Shown: positions 1 to 15,600, counted from the first letter of the stretch. The stretch: DNA of 64,000 nucleotides from Cupriavidus taiwanensis (GCF_900249755.1 NZ_LT976853.1:2081274-2145273); one strand, 5' to 3'. Translations and numbers: made by a program. Notes: generated from the sequence alone by a model not told the origin.

Positions 1-226
1 CCTGTCGCTGGACGGCGTGCCGCTCAAGCCGGCCAAGGTCAGCTGGCAGAACGAAGAGCAGCTGCGCTTCGTGCTGCGCGAGGGCCGCAAGCGCCAGATC
101 CGCCGCATGTGCGAGCAGGTCGGCCTGCAGGTGGTGGGCCTCAAGCGGGTGCGCATGGGGCGCGTGGTGCTGGGGGATCTGCCGCCGGGCAAGTGGCGGT
201 TCCTGGGGCAGTTCGAGAAGTTCTGA
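1..226 (+). CDS. rluB: Pseudouridine synthase, RluB/RsuA family (C-terminal end only)
   Basis: Only the last 74 or so residues are inside the window; the reading frame is open from the left edge. The fragment carries the conserved C-terminal signature of the RsuA/RluB/RluE/RluF family, including the motif [16 protein letters not shown] followed by LKRVRMG, which packs against the catalytic domain. These enzymes isomerise uridine to pseudouridine in ribosomal RNA. RluB (23S position 2605) is the likeliest member in this lineage, but RluF or RsuA cannot be separated from the fragment alone. A strong intrinsic terminator starts a few bases after the stop codon. The next gene converges from the other strand. 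Confidence 0.75.
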   Translation, partial: LSLDGVPLKPAKVSWQNEEQLRFVLREGRKRQIRRMCEQVGLQVVGLKRVRMGRVVLGDLPPGKWRFLGQFEKF

Positions 227-231
227 TGTGA

Positions 232-258
232 AAAAAGCGGCCGGAATGGCCGCTTTTT
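232..258 (+). terminator. Intrinsic terminator after the pseudouridine synthase
   Basis: An inverted repeat with arms AAAAAGCGGCC and GGCCGCTTTTT around the loop GGAAT begins 6 bases after the stop codon. The 11-bp stem ends in a run of five T. Because the stem is A-tailed on one side and T-tailed on the other it could work on both strands, although the def gene on the minus strand ends some 120 bases away. Confidence 0.85.
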
Positions 259-306
259 CTTGGGGTTTTGGCAAATTGCCACCGCCTCATCCCTGTACCG
301 CTTGCG

Positions 307-339
307 TGCTCCCTCTCCCGCTTGCGGGAGAGGGGAGCA
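307..339. repeat. Dispersed palindromic repeat, single half-element
   Basis: A near-perfect palindrome with arms of the type GCTCCCCTCTCCCGC / GCGGGAGAGGGGAGC, one C shorter on the left arm. It lies between the convergent ends of the pseudouridine synthase and def genes. The same palindrome occurs in pairs at 11630-11747, 15601-15727, 15777-15902 and 44249-44377; here only one half is present. It may act as a mRNA 3' stabiliser or be a remnant of a small mobile element. Confidence 0.75.
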
Positions 340-379
340 AACCGGCAGCGTACTGATTGGCGTCGGCATTCAATCGTCG

Positions 380-913
380 CTATTCGTCGCTATTCGCCGG
401 CAAATCCGGAAACAGCACCTCGGTAAACCCAAAGTTCGAAAAATCCCGGATCCGCATCGGATAAAGAATCCCCTGCAGATGGTCGCATTCATGCTGCACC
501 ACGCGCGCATGGAAGCCCTCGGCGACGGGTTCGATGCGGTTGCCCATCAGGTCGTAGCCGCTGTACTTCAGCCGCAAGTGCCGCGGCACCACGCCGCGCA
601 GACCCGGCACCGACAGGCAGCCTTCCCAGCCGTCCTCCATCTCGTCGGACTGCATCTCCAGCACCGGGTTGATCAGCACGGTCTTGGGCACCGTGGGCGC
701 ATCCGGGTAGCGCGGGTTGCGGTCGAAGCCGAAGATCACCACCTGCAGGTCCACGCCGATCTGCGGTGCGGCCAGGCCCGCGCCGTTGGCGTGGTCCATG
801 GTGTCGAACATGTCTTCGATCAGCGTGCGCAGCTCCGGCGTGTTGAAGCGCTCCACCGGCCGCGCCACCTGCAGCAGGCGCGGATCGCCCATCTTGAGAA
901 TCTCGCGGATCAT
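380..913 (-). CDS. def: Peptide deformylase
   Basis: A 177-residue metalloenzyme that removes the formyl group from the N-terminal methionine of new proteins. All three family motifs are present: [10 protein letters not shown] (44-53), EGCLSVPG (97-104, metal ligand Cys99) and QHECDHLQG (140-148, metal ligands His141 and His145 with catalytic Glu142). Length is normal for type I deformylases. It is the last gene of the leftward smc-zipA-ligA-def run, starting 14 bases after ligA stops. In this lineage a second deformylase usually sits beside fmt, so this is probably an additional copy (known of the family; not checkable here). The C-terminal tail after residue 150 is somewhat longer than the minimal fold. 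Confidence 0.95.
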   Translation of the reverse strand: MIREILKMGDPRLLQVARPVERFNTPELRTLIEDMFDTMDHANGAGLAAPQIGVDLQVVIFGFDRNPRYPDAPTVPKTVLINPVLEMQSDEMEDGWEGCLSVPGLRGVVPRHLRLKYSGYDLMGNRIEPVAEGFHARVVQHECDHLQGILYPMRIRDFSNFGFTEVLFPDLPANSDE

Positions 914-927
914 GGTTGTTTCCCCGG

Positions 928-4437
<3,510 letters not shown>

Positions 4438-4441
<4 letters not shown>

Positions 4442-7400
4442 GCTGCCTCCGCCATCGACACCGCAGCATCCATATCCACAGCCACGATCCGCGAAACGCC
4501 CTGCTCCTGCATGGTCACGCCAATGAGTTGATGAGCCATTTCCATGGCAATCTTGTTATGTGAGATGAAAACGAATTGGGTCTTGTCCGACATGCGCGCC
4601 ACCATGTTGGCATAGCGCTCGGTGTTGGCGTCGTCCAGCGGCGCGTCGACCTCGTCCAGCAGGCAGAACGGCGCCGGGTTCAGCTGGAACATCGCGAACA
4701 CCAGCGCGATCGCGGTCAGCGCCTTCTCGCCGCCCGACAGCAGGTGGATGGTCGAGTTCTTCTTGCCCGGCGGCTGCGCCATCACCTGCACGCCGGCGTC
4801 GAGGATTTCCTCGCCGGTCATGATCAGGCGCGCCTGGCCGCCACCGAACAGCGACGGGAACAGCTCGCCGAAATGATGGTTGACCTGGTCGAAGGTGCCC
4901 TGCAGCAGCGCGCGGGTTTCCTGGTCGATCTTGGCGATCGCGTCTTCCAGCGTGCCGATGGCGTCGTTCAGGTCGGCCGACTGCGCGTCGAGGAAGGTCT
5001 TGCGCTCGCGCGCCGCCGCCAGTTCGTCGAGCGCGGCCATGTTGACCGGGCCCAGCGCGTTGATGGCGTTGTTGATGCGCGTGACTTCGCCCTGCAGGTA
5101 CGACGGCTTCAGGTCGCCGGTCAGCTTGTCGGCCAGCGCGGCCTCGTCCACCTCGGCGGTGGCCAGCTGCTCGCTGAACTGCTCCTGGTTCAGGCGCGCG
5201 GCCTGTTCCTTGAGCTGCAGCTCGGTGATGCGGTCGCGCAGCGGCTGCAGGCTGCGCTCGGCGGCCAGGCGCTGCTCGTCGTGCTGGCGCAGCTGCGCCG
5301 ACAGCGCATCGAGCTCGGTGCGCGCAATGGTCAGCTTCTCTTCCTTCTCGGCGCGGCGCTCCAGCGCTTCCTGCAGGCCGGTATGCGCGGTCTGCTCGTT
5401 GATGGTCTCGAGTTCGGCGCGGGCGTTTTCCAGCGATTCGGCGATGCGCTCGGCCTGGTCCGCCGCCACCTGGATATTGCGGCGCAGCTCGTCGATGCGG
5501 CTGGCCAGGTTGCGCTCGGCAAACAGCGCCTCCTGCGCGGCGCGCTCCAGGTCGCGCAACTGGTGGCGCGCGCCGGAGAGCTTGCTGTCCAGCGCCTCGA
5601 AGGCCATCTGCTGGTCTTCATGGGTAGCCTGCATCTCGGCCAGCGCGGCGTCGTGCTGCTCGAAGCTGGCTTCGGATTCGGCGCGGATGGCGCGCTGCTC
5701 TTCGATCTGCGCGTGGATCTCTTCCAGTTCCTCGCGGATCTGCCCGCTGCGGGCGGCATAGCGTTCCATCGCCTGCGACAGCTTGAGCACGTCCATCTGC
5801 AGCGCATGCACGCGGCGGGTGGCCTGCTCGGCGCGCGCACGCGCTTCGCCAAGGGCCTGGCTGGCCTGCGTATAGGCGGCTTCGGCGCGCACTGCCTCGG
5901 TTTTGGCTTCGTCGGACAGCAGCATTTGCGCGCGCGCCTGCTTCTGCAGGTTTTCGATTTCCTGCTCGCGCGCGAGCATGCCGGCCTGCTCGGAATCGGC
6001 GGCGTAGATCTGGATCGCGTTGCGGCCCACCAGATGGCCTTCGGCCACCACGAACGAGGCGCCGTCGGGCAGCGTGTGGCGCGCGGCCAGCGCCTGCGCC
6101 ATGTCGGTGGCGACATAGACGTCGGCCAGCCAGTCCTGCATCACCGCGCGGATGCCCGGCTCGGTGATCTGCACCAGCGCCATCAGCGGGCGCAGGCCGG
6201 CAGGCGTTTCCAGCGGACGCGCGGCCGGCGGCGGCGAGTAGAACGCCAGCTTGGCCGGCGGCGCGTCGGACAGGAAGGCCTTGACCCAGTCCAGGTTGGA
6301 GACTTCCAGCGCGTTCAGCTTCTCGCGCAGCACGGACTCGAGCGCGTTTTCCCAGCCCGGCTCGATATGGACCTTCTTCCACAGCCGCGGCAGCTCGGCC
6401 AGTTCATGTTTGGCGAGCCAGGGCTGCACCTTGCCGTCGGTCTGCACGTTCTCCTGCAGCTGGCGCAGCGCCGACAGGCGCGCCTCGAGCGTGGCGATGG
6501 CGGCGGCTTCGCTGTGCACGCGCGCCTGCGCGGCGCGGCGCGCCTCGTCCAGGCGCGGCACGTTCTCTTCGGCGTCGGCCAGCACGGCCTGGGCTTCCTC
6601 GACCAGCGCCTCCTGTTCGGCCAGTTCGGCGCGGGCCTGCTCCAGCCGGGTTTCGTCGGGGCGGTCCAGGCCCTTGTCTTCGGCCGACAGCCGTTCGCGG
6701 CGCTGTTCCAGCTGCTGCAGCATCTGGTCGGCGCTGCGCTGCTGCGCGGCTTCCAGCTTCAGCGCCTGCTCGGCCTGCATGATGCCGGCGCGCTGCTCGT
6801 TGAGCAGCTGCTGGGCGTCGCGCCACTGCGCCTCCAGCGTCGGCAGCTCGTCGTTCTGCTGCGCCACGGCCTCTTGCGCCTCGACCGTGCGGCCTTCGGC
6901 CACGGCCAGGTTTTCCTCGGCCTGCGCGAGTTCGTCGGTGGCCTGCCCGGCCTTGCCCTGCCATTGCTCGCGCTGCGCGGTCAGCGCGGCGATCTGGGCC
7001 TGCACGCGGTTGCGCGATTCCACCACGTAGCGGATCTCGGCTTCCAGCTTGCTGACCTCGGCATTGGCCTCGTACAGCGCGCCCTGCGCGGCGTGCATGC
7101 CGTCGGACGCGGCGTAGTGCGCGGCGCGCAGCGTTTCCAGCTCGGCCTCGACATGGCGCAGCTGCGCGGTCTGCGCTTCCAGGTCGATCTGGGCCTGCTC
7201 GATGGCGCGCTGGTGGCGCTCCTGCTCCTGCTGGGCCTCGCGCTTGCGCAGCAGCCACAGCAGGTGCTGCTTCTCTTCGCCGTCGGCCTGCAGCGTCTTG
7301 AAGCGCTGCGCCACTTCGGCCTGGCCTTCGAGCTTCTCGAGGTTGCTGCCGAGTTCGCGCAGGATGTCTTCGACGCGGGTCAGGTTCTCGCGCGTGTCCG

Positions 7401-7953
7401 ACAGCCGGTTCTCGGTCTCGCGGCGGCGCTCCTTGTACTTGGACACGCCCGCCGCCTCTTCCAGGAAGATGCGCATGTCGTCGGGCTTGGCCTCGATGAT
7501 GCGCGAGATCATGCCCTGGCCGATGATGGCGTAGGCGCGCGGGCCCAGGCCCGTGCCGAGGAAGATGTCCTGGATATCGCGCCGGCGCACCGGCTGGTTA
7601 TTGATGTAGTAGGACGAGGTGCCGTCGCGGGTCAGCACCCGCTTGACCGCGACTTCGGCGTACTGGCTCCACTGGCCGGCGGCGCGGCCTTCGGCGTTGT
7701 CGAACACCAGCTCGACGCTGGCGCGGCCGGCCTGCTTGCGCGCGGTGGAGCCGTTGAAGATGACGTCCTGCATGGATTCGCCACGCAGTTCAGATGCGCG
7801 TGACTCGCCCAGCACCCAGCGCACCGCATCGATGATGTTGGATTTGCCGCAGCCGTTGGGACCGACGATGCCGACCAGTTGGCCCGGCACCTGGAAATTG
7901 GTGGGATCGACGAATGACTTGAAGCCCGCCAGCTTGATCGAGGATAGTCGCAC
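4438..7953 (-). CDS. smc: Chromosome segregation protein SMC
   Basis: A 1171-residue ATPase of the SMC-ScpAB condensin that compacts and segregates the chromosome. The N-terminal half-site has Walker A GPNGCGKS (31-38). Two long coiled-coil arms flank a hinge (about 510-670). The C-terminal part has the ABC signature LLSGGEKALT and the Walker B FCLLDEVDAPLD. The reading frame is open to a GTG at 7977, which would add eight residues. The GTG at 7953 is preferred because it gives the conserved family start (V/M)RLSSIKLAGFKSF and has GAGA about five bases upstream, whereas the 7977 codon has GGA immediately abutting it. It leads the smc-zipA-ligA-def operon. Confidence 0.96.
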
Positions 7954-8403
7954 GGTTTCTCGTGTGGTATCGGCCACTCCGGCAGGAAAGCGGGGGCGGC
8001 CTGGTATCGGGTTTCGGGGCTATTGCTCGGTTCAGGAAAGCCGGGCTGCGCGGGAACCGGCGCGGCGTGACGCCAGCACCTCAAAACACCCCTCCAGCCC
8101 GAGAATTGGGGCTAATCATACCATCGCAGATGCCTTCGCCGGCCCGTTTGGGGGGTACCGAGGGCTGGCGCCGCCAGACGGAATTCCTTTGTGTTTCCGC
8201 CCCTTACAAGCGGTTTCGCAAGCACTTTGGCAAACCGGCGTGGGCAGCGCGCCACGTCTGCGGGGTGATGTCCAGGAAACTAACTAGGGTAAATGCTAGT
8301 CTCTGCTCTGTCGGCGTGATGCCGGATACGCTCCGGCACCCACGCACCATGAACGCCCCTCGCGCCGCCTTTCGTCACCTTCGGCCAACCAGGAGGACAG
8401 AGC
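7954..8403. other. Intergenic region between divergent smc and the ferritin-like gene
   Basis: About 450 bases with no convincing gene. It must hold the promoter of the leftward smc operon and of the rightward ferritin-like gene. The segment 8278-8312 (GGAAACTAACTAGGGTAAATGCTAG) is noticeably more AT-rich than its surroundings and is a plausible promoter area, but no good -35/-10 pair can be assigned by eye. A clear Shine-Dalgarno sequence AGGAGG lies at 8391-8396. Confidence 0.5.
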
Positions 8404-9231
8404 ATGAGTGAACCGTCAGCGGCCGCCCGGCCGTGGTCTGTCAGCGACATCGACTACCAGGCGATCGACGTGGCACGCGTACGCGGCGACCGCGATCTTT
8501 TCTACCTGCTGGTATCGGCCTCGTTCATCGAGAGCGGCTCCGATACCTATGCAGGCAACCTTGCCACCTATTACGCCCGCGTGCCCGAGGCCGCCGGCTG
8601 GCTCGCCGAGCACTGGGAAGCCGAGGAACTGCAGCACGGCCTGGCGCTGCGGCGCTATGTCGAGCAGGTCTGGCCGGAATTCGACTGGGAACGCGGCTAC
8701 GCGCGCTTCTTCGCCGAGTACAGCCAGACCTGCTCGATCGACCAGTTCGAGCCCACCGAGGCGCTGGAGATGGCGGCCCGCTGCGTGGTCGAGACCGGCA
8801 CCGCGGCGTACTACCGGGCGCTCGAGCAGGCCAGCGACGAACCGGTGCTGCGCGACCTGACGCGGCGCATCTCCAACGACGAGGTGCGGCACTACAAGCA
8901 CTTCTATCGTTTCTTCAACCGCTTCGCGGAGGCCGAGCGCCTGGGCCGGCTGCGCGTGCTGGGCGCGCTGGCGCGCCGGCTGCTGGAGATAAAAAACGAA
9001 GACGCCGCGATCGCGCTGCGCAACGTGCTGCGCATGGAGCGCGGCGTCGAGTCGGTCCCGGAGGCCGAGGTGCGCGCGCTCAATACGCGCGTGTCAGGCG
9101 TGATCCGCCGCAACATCCCGATCGAGATGACCGTGAAGATGCTGCTGCGGCCGCTGCACCTGCACCGCGGCGTGGAGCGCGCAGTGCGGGCGCCGCTGGT
9201 GGCGATGGTGTCGCGGGTGATGCTGCACTGA
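8404..9231 (+). CDS. Ferritin-like diiron protein (function unknown)
   Basis: A 275-residue, mainly helical protein with the ligand pattern of a four-helix-bundle diiron site: Glu43 (FIESGS), Glu75 and His78 (EELQH), Glu130 ([11 protein letters not shown]), Glu160 and His163 (DEVRHY). That is E / ExxH / E / ExxH, as in ferritin-like oxidases and acyl-ACP desaturase relatives. The site is predicted from spacing alone. The region after residue 190 is a basic helical tail not typical of ferritins. There is no signal peptide. The start is fixed by AGGAGG seven bases upstream. It is isolated between smc and an exporter gene, so context gives no substrate. It could be an oxidase, a hydroxylase or an iron-dependent stress protein. 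Confidence 0.8.
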   Translation: MSEPSAAARPWSVSDIDYQAIDVARVRGDRDLFYLLVSASFIESGSDTYAGNLATYYARVPEAAGWLAEHWEAEELQHGLALRRYVEQVWPEFDWERGYARFFAEYSQTCSIDQFEPTEALEMAARCVVETGTAAYYRALEQASDEPVLRDLTRRISNDEVRHYKHFYRFFNRFAEAERLGRLRVLGALARRLLEIKNEDAAIALRNVLRMERGVESVPEAEVRALNTRVSGVIRRNIPIEMTVKMLLRPLHLHRGVERAVRAPLVAMVSRVMLH

Positions 9232-9243
9232 GCCCGTGCCGGG

Positions 9244-10212
9244 CTAGGGGCAGGCCGCGGACTCGGCGCCGGATGCCTGCGCGGGCGCCGCGCGGCTGCG
9301 GTGCACCAGCCCGGACAACGCCCCGGCGGCGATGATGCACAGGCCGCCCGCCGCCTCCTTCCAGCTCAGCACCTCGGTCGCCAGCCACCACGACGACAGC
9401 GCGGCGATGACGATCTCGAACAGCATCAGCAGCGACACGCGGTTGGCCGGCAGCCGCTGCAGCCCGTACTGCACCACCGAGTTGCTGACCACCAGCACCG
9501 CCGCCAGCCCCAGCACCAGCATGGCGGCGCTGACCTGCGCGCCAGGCACGATCGCCACCGACGGGCCGTCGAGCAGCAGCGCGGCTGGCACGCCGACCAC
9601 GGTGCAGCCCAGGTAGACCACCACCGTGCGCACGCGCGCGTCGGTGTCCGGAAAGCGCTGCCCGGCGCGGCGCGACAGCACGTTGTTGACGGCAAAGCCC
9701 ATGCCGCCGACCAGGCCCGACCATTCCGCGGCGGAGCCCGGCAGCGGCACGCCGACCTCCGGCGTCCACAGCATCAGCCCGGCGCCGAACAGCGCCAGCC
9801 CCACCAGCGACAGCCCGGCCGCCGACAGGCGCTCGCCCAGGAACACGCGCGCGAACAGCGCAGTCCAGACCGGGGTCAGATAGAACAGCAGCAGCACCCG
9901 CATCACATGCCCGTTGACGCTGCCCCAGACAAAGCCGGCGTTGGTCACGCCCGCCGCCAGCCCGATCGCCACGAACAGCCAGTGCGGGCGCAGCCCGCCC
10001 AGGTGCCGGCGGAACGCCAGCAGCGACAGCACCGCCGCGACCGCGCTGACCAGCGCCGCGGCATGCATGCCGCCCAGGCCCCAGCCGGCCAGCACGCGGT
10101 ACGGGAACCAGGCGATGCCCCACACCGAGGCGCCGATCAGGATGGAAAGCGATGACTTGACCGCATGGCGGTCGGCCGGCGCCAGCGGCGCCGAAACGGT
10201 ATTTGTGCTCAT
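9244..10212 (-). CDS. EamA/DMT-family transporter
   Basis: A 322-residue integral membrane protein with about ten hydrophobic segments arranged as two EamA repeats of five (about 22-150 and 165-305), typical of drug/metabolite exporters. The first segment carries SVWGIAWFPYR, and each half ends with a fifth helix near VFLGERLS and ATEVLSWKE, the usual EamA hallmarks. Family members export amino acids, nucleobases or toxic metabolites; the substrate cannot be told from sequence. It ends 12 bases from the convergent ferritin-like gene and is divergent from dapC, with which it shares a ~195-base intergenic region. Confidence 0.85.
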   Translation of the reverse strand: MSTNTVSAPLAPADRHAVKSSLSILIGASVWGIAWFPYRVLAGWGLGGMHAAALVSAVAAVLSLLAFRRHLGGLRPHWLFVAIGLAAGVTNAGFVWGSVNGHVMRVLLLFYLTPVWTALFARVFLGERLSAAGLSLVGLALFGAGLMLWTPEVGVPLPGSAAEWSGLVGGMGFAVNNVLSRRAGQRFPDTDARVRTVVVYLGCTVVGVPAALLLDGPSVAIVPGAQVSAAMLVLGLAAVLVVSNSVVQYGLQRLPANRVSLLMLFEIVIAALSSWWLATEVLSWKEAAGGLCIIAAGALSGLVHRSRAAPAQASGAESAACP

Positions 10213-10370
10213 AAAGGGAATCCGTGCGAGGCGAGCCGGGCCGCCGGCCGGTGACAGGCAGGCAGCGTCCGGACGGCGCCGGCGGCATCACCAGGACGTG
10301 ATGCCCGCCATCCGTGCCGGCGGCCGGCCGCGCGGACCGGGCCGGCGCACGGAAACCCGCGCCGTTCCTC

Positions 10371-10376
10371 TATAAT
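10371..10376 (+). promoter_or_regulatory. -10 box of the dapC promoter
   Basis: A perfect TATAAT. The ATG that would open the longest dapC frame (10375) starts inside this hexamer, so it cannot be the translation start; the GTG at 10408 must be used. No clear -35 hexamer is seen 16-18 bases upstream. Confidence 0.7.
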
Positions 10377-10407
10377 GCGTCGTTTTAACCGGCCCCCGAC
10401 TGACACC

Positions 10408-11607
10408 GTGAATCCGCGCCTCGACCTGCTCCAGCCCTACCCGTTCGAGAAACTGCGGGTGCTCTTTGCGCAAGTAAAGGCTGCCGACAAGCCGGCCATC
10501 AGCTTCGGCATTGGTGAACCCAAGCATCCGACGCCTGCATTCATCAAGCAAGCGCTGGCAGAGTCGCTTGCGGGGCTGGCGAATTATCCCACAACGGCCG
10601 GCTCCGATGCACTACGGCAGTGCATCGCCAGCTGGCTGGAGCGCCGCTACGGTCTGCCCAGCGTCAACGCCGCGACCGAAGTGCTGCCCGTGACCGGCTC
10701 GCGCGAGGCGCTGTTCGCCTTTGCCCAGACCGTGGTCGACGGCACCCGCCCGGGCGCGCTGGTGCTGTGCCCCAACCCGTTCTACCAGATCTACGAAGGC
10801 GCGGCATTGCTGGCCGGCGCCACCCCGGTCTTCGCCAACAGCGACCCGGCGCGCAATTTCGCCCCGGCGTTCGACCGCATTGCCGACGAGGTCTGGCAGA
10901 AGGTGCAGCTGCTCTTTGTCTGCACCCCCGGCAACCCGACCGGCGCGGTGCTGTCGCTGGAAGACTGGAAGCAGCTGTTCGCGCTGTCGGACCGCTACGG
11001 CTTTGTGATCGCCTCGGACGAGTGTTACTCGGAAATCTATTTCGACGAGGGCCGCGCCCCGCTGGGTGCGCTGGAAGCCGCGCACAAGCTGGGCCGCGGC
11101 CTTGACCGGCTGGTGATGTTCTCGAGCCTCTCCAAGCGCTCCAACGTGCCGGGCCTGCGCTCCGGCTTCGTCGCCGGCGATGCCGCGCTGCTGAAGAAAT
11201 TCCTGCTCTACCGCACCTACCATGGCGGCGCCATGAACCCGGCGGTGCAGAGCGCCAGCATCGCCGCGTGGAACGACGAAGCGCATGTGCGCGAGAACCG
11301 CGCCGCCTACGTGCGCAAGTTCAGCGAAGTCACGCCGATGCTGGCCGAAGTGCTTGACGTGGCGCTGCCCGATGCCGGCTTCTACCTGTGGGCCGATGTC
11401 TCGCGCACCGGCCTCTCCGATACGGAATTCGCCGCGCGGCTGCTGGCCGGGCAGAACGTTACCGTGCTGCCCGGCAGCTACCTGGCGCGCGAATCTGACG
11501 GAATCAACCCCGGCGCCAACCGCGTGCGCATGGCGCTGGTGGCGACGCCTGAGGAATGCCTGGAAGGGGCGCGGCGGATCGTGGAATTTTGCAAGTCGCT
11601 GGCCTGA
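10408..11607 (+). CDS. dapC: Succinyldiaminopimelate transaminase
   Basis: A 399-residue class I/II PLP aminotransferase. It converts N-succinyl-2-amino-6-ketopimelate to N-succinyl-LL-diaminopimelate with glutamate, in the succinylase route to lysine and peptidoglycan. The PLP lysine is Lys243 in SSLSKRSNVPGLRSG. ISFGIGEPKHPTP, TPGNPTG and SDECYSEIY are the usual substrate and cofactor motifs. The frame extends upstream to an ATG at 10375, but that codon lies in the -10 box; GTG 10408 gives the family start MNPRLDLLQPYPFEKLR. dapD and dapE follow on the same strand, which supports DapC over the related ArgD-type enzymes. A palindromic repeat element separates it from dapD. Confidence 0.95.
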   Translation: MNPRLDLLQPYPFEKLRVLFAQVKAADKPAISFGIGEPKHPTPAFIKQALAESLAGLANYPTTAGSDALRQCIASWLERRYGLPSVNAATEVLPVTGSREALFAFAQTVVDGTRPGALVLCPNPFYQIYEGAALLAGATPVFANSDPARNFAPAFDRIADEVWQKVQLLFVCTPGNPTGAVLSLEDWKQLFALSDRYGFVIASDECYSEIYFDEGRAPLGALEAAHKLGRGLDRLVMFSSLSKRSNVPGLRSGFVAGDAALLKKFLLYRTYHGGAMNPAVQSASIAAWNDEAHVRENRAAYVRKFSEVTPMLAEVLDVALPDAGFYLWADVSRTGLSDTEFAARLLAGQNVTVLPGSYLARESDGINPGANRVRMALVATPEECLEGARRIVEFCKSLA

Positions 11608-11629
11608 GGCCTGATTGTCCAATTGTGTT

Positions 11630-11747
11630 CTCCCTCTCCCTTCAAGGGGAGAGGGTCGGGGTGAAGGGTGGTTTGGCAAGGCACCACGCCCGTAGAACCG
11701 CCCACCCTCACCCCCTGCCCCTCTCCCGCAAGCGGGAGAGGGGAGCA
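11630..11747. repeat. Paired palindromic element (MITE/REP-like) between dapC and dapD
   Basis: Two small palindromes, at 11631-11655 and 11717-11746, stand in opposite orientation around a core of about 60 bases, so the whole unit is an imperfect inverted repeat. Inner tags GTCGGGGTGAAGGG and CACCCTCACCCC mirror each other. The left palindrome is degenerate (TTCAA at its centre). It lies directly after the dapC stop codon and may act as a 3' stabiliser or partial terminator between dapC and dapD. Confidence 0.75.
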
Positions 11748-11803
11748 AACAAGAGGTCGAGGCTGAGACTCGACGACCGAACATCAACCCTGAGAAACCA
11801 AAC

Positions 11804-12631
<828 letters not shown>

Positions 12632-12640
12632 TCGCGCCAT

Positions 12641-12686
12641 CGCGGCCCGCACGGGCCGCGACGCCCCGGGGCCCGGCTCCGGGGCG
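12641..12686 (+). terminator. Two GC-rich hairpins after dapD
   Basis: A perfect inverted repeat CGCGGCCCG-CA-CGGGCCGCG (12641-12660) is followed at once by CGCCCCGG...CCGGGGCG (12662-12686). There is only a short T run (GATTT) afterwards, so these may attenuate transcription or protect the mRNA rather than terminate fully. Confidence 0.55.
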
Positions 12687-12721
12687 GATTTACCGCTGTC
12701 ACCCGCCTGGCCAGGCTGAAC

Positions 12722-13105
12722 ATGCCCTCCCTCCGCAAGCGACTCATGGCCCTGGATCCCACCACTGTCAGTACCGTGCTTTCCCTGCTGCCCACCATTC
12801 TCGAGCAGGCCAACAAGACCCTCGAGAAACTGAAGAAGAACAAGCGCAAGGACGGCTCGCCCGAAGGCGCGGTGGCCGACGCGCGCGATCCCGCTACCCG
12901 TATCGCCGAACTCGAAGCCGCCGTGGTGCAGCAGGCCGAGTCGGTCAAGCTGCTGGCCGAGCAGCATGCCATCACCATCGACGCGCTGCGCAAGGAAGCG
13001 GCCCGGCTGGACCGGCGCCTGCGCCTGATGACCGCGGTGGCAATGGGCGGCGTGGCGCTGGGCCTCGGTGGCCTGGTGATCTCGTTGGACCTGCTGTTCC
13101 GCTGA
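12722..13105 (+). CDS. Small tail-anchored membrane protein, function unknown
   Basis: A 127-residue protein I do not recognise. It has an amphipathic N-terminal helix with a lysine cluster (TLEKLKKNKRK, about 34-44), a charged coiled-coil-like segment with heptad hydrophobics (about 58-100, RIAELEAAVVQQAESVKLLAEQ), and one C-terminal membrane helix (about 103-124, MTAVAMGGVALGLGGLVISLDLLF). The layout suggests a tail-anchored or C-terminally inserted inner-membrane protein, cytoplasmic side first. It sits between dapD and the yffB-like gene on the same strand, with 39 bases to the latter, so it may be co-transcribed with the lysine genes. An alternative in-frame ATG lies 24 bases downstream. 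Confidence 0.65.
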   Translation: MPSLRKRLMALDPTTVSTVLSLLPTILEQANKTLEKLKKNKRKDGSPEGAVADARDPATRIAELEAAVVQQAESVKLLAEQHAITIDALRKEAARLDRRLRLMTAVAMGGVALGLGGLVISLDLLFR

Positions 13106-13144
13106 AGCCGCCGGCTTTCCCATCGCATTCCATCAAGACTTGCC

Positions 13145-14663
<1,519 letters not shown>

Positions 14664-14684
14664 TTTCCTTTCGAAAGACCAACC

Positions 14685-15578
14685 ATGGCAACGCCCTCCC
14701 CCCTGCGCACCGTGCGCGACCTGCTGCGCCTGGCCGTGTCGCGCTTTACCGCCGCGCGCCTGTCCTTCGGCCACGGCAGCGCCAACGCCTATGACGAGGC
14801 GGCCTACCTGGTGCTGCATACGCTGAACCTGCCGCTCGATACGCTCGACCCGTTCCTCGATGCGCGCCTGCTGCCCGAGGAAATCGAGGCCGTGCTGAAG
14901 GTGATCGACCGCCGCGTCAACGAGCGCGTGCCGGCGGCCTACATCACGCACGAGGCCTATATGCACGGCCTGCGCTTCTACGTCGATTCGCGCGTGATCG
15001 TGCCGCGCAGCTTTATCGGCGAACTGCTGCAGGAAGGGCTGGAGCCGTGGGTCGGCGAAAGCGGCAGCATCGGCCCGGTGCTGGAACTGTGCACCGGCTC
15101 CGGCTGCCTGCCGATCGTGGCCGCGCACGTCTGGCCGCACGCGCGCATCGACGCGGTCGACATCTCGCCCGACGCGCTCGCCGTCGCCCACCGCAATGTG
15201 GCCGACTACAAGATGGAAGACCGCATCCGGCTGTACCAGGGCGACCTGTACGCGCCGCTGCCGCACGGCGCCACCTATGACGTGATCCTGACCAACCCGC
15301 CCTACGTCAACGAAACCTCGATGCAGGCGCTGCCGCCGGAATACCTGGCCGAGCCGCGCATCGCGCTGGCCGGCGGCGACGACGGCATGGACGTGGTGCG
15401 GCGGATCATTGCCGGGGCCAAGGCCCGGCTGAATCCGGGCGGCGTGCTGGTGGTGGAGATCGGCAACGAACACGCCAACGTGGAGGCCGCCTTCCCGGAG
15501 CTGGAAATCGTGTGGCTGCCGGTCAGCGCCGGGGACGACCAGGTGTTCCTGCTGACGTACGACGCGCTGCCGGGCTGA
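14685..15578 (+). CDS. prmB: Ribosomal protein L3 glutamine N5-methyltransferase
   Basis: A 297-residue SAM-dependent methyltransferase. It methylates a glutamine of ribosomal protein L3. The catalytic ILTNPPYVNE motif (about 202-211) and the SAM-binding VLELCTGSGCLPIVAA segment (about 127-142) identify the PrmB/PrmC/HemK family. The N-terminal helical domain and the absence of a release-factor-type PrmC arrangement favour PrmB. It starts 22 bases after dapE and ends the dap gene run. Two paired palindromic repeats follow its stop codon. Confidence 0.93.
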   Translation: MATPSPLRTVRDLLRLAVSRFTAARLSFGHGSANAYDEAAYLVLHTLNLPLDTLDPFLDARLLPEEIEAVLKVIDRRVNERVPAAYITHEAYMHGLRFYVDSRVIVPRSFIGELLQEGLEPWVGESGSIGPVLELCTGSGCLPIVAAHVWPHARIDAVDISPDALAVAHRNVADYKMEDRIRLYQGDLYAPLPHGATYDVILTNPPYVNETSMQALPPEYLAEPRIALAGGDDGMDVVRRIIAGAKARLNPGGVLVVEIGNEHANVEAAFPELEIVWLPVSAGDDQVFLLTYDALPG

Positions 15579-15600
15579 TCACCGCAGCGAACCGCCGGTC

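Noticed and set aside
4576..7803. A 1075-codon open frame on the plus strand opposite smc, and similar long frames opposite ligA, yheS and the acyl-CoA synthetase
   Set aside because: Long antisense frames are expected in GC-rich coding DNA. The minus-strand smc (and the other true genes) have complete domain motifs, while these frames give low-complexity His/Gln/Arg-rich proteins.
7954..7977. GTG 7977 as the smc start
   Set aside because: It adds eight residues not seen in SMC proteins, and its only upstream purine run abuts the codon. GTG 7953 gives the conserved start.
9244..10212. EamA gene as part of the dap operon
   Set aside because: It is on the opposite strand and divergent from dapC, so it is not co-transcribed with the dap genes.
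10375..10407. ATG 10375 as the dapC start
   Set aside because: The codon starts inside the TATAAT -10 box, so it cannot be translated from that promoter. GTG 10408 gives the family N-terminus.
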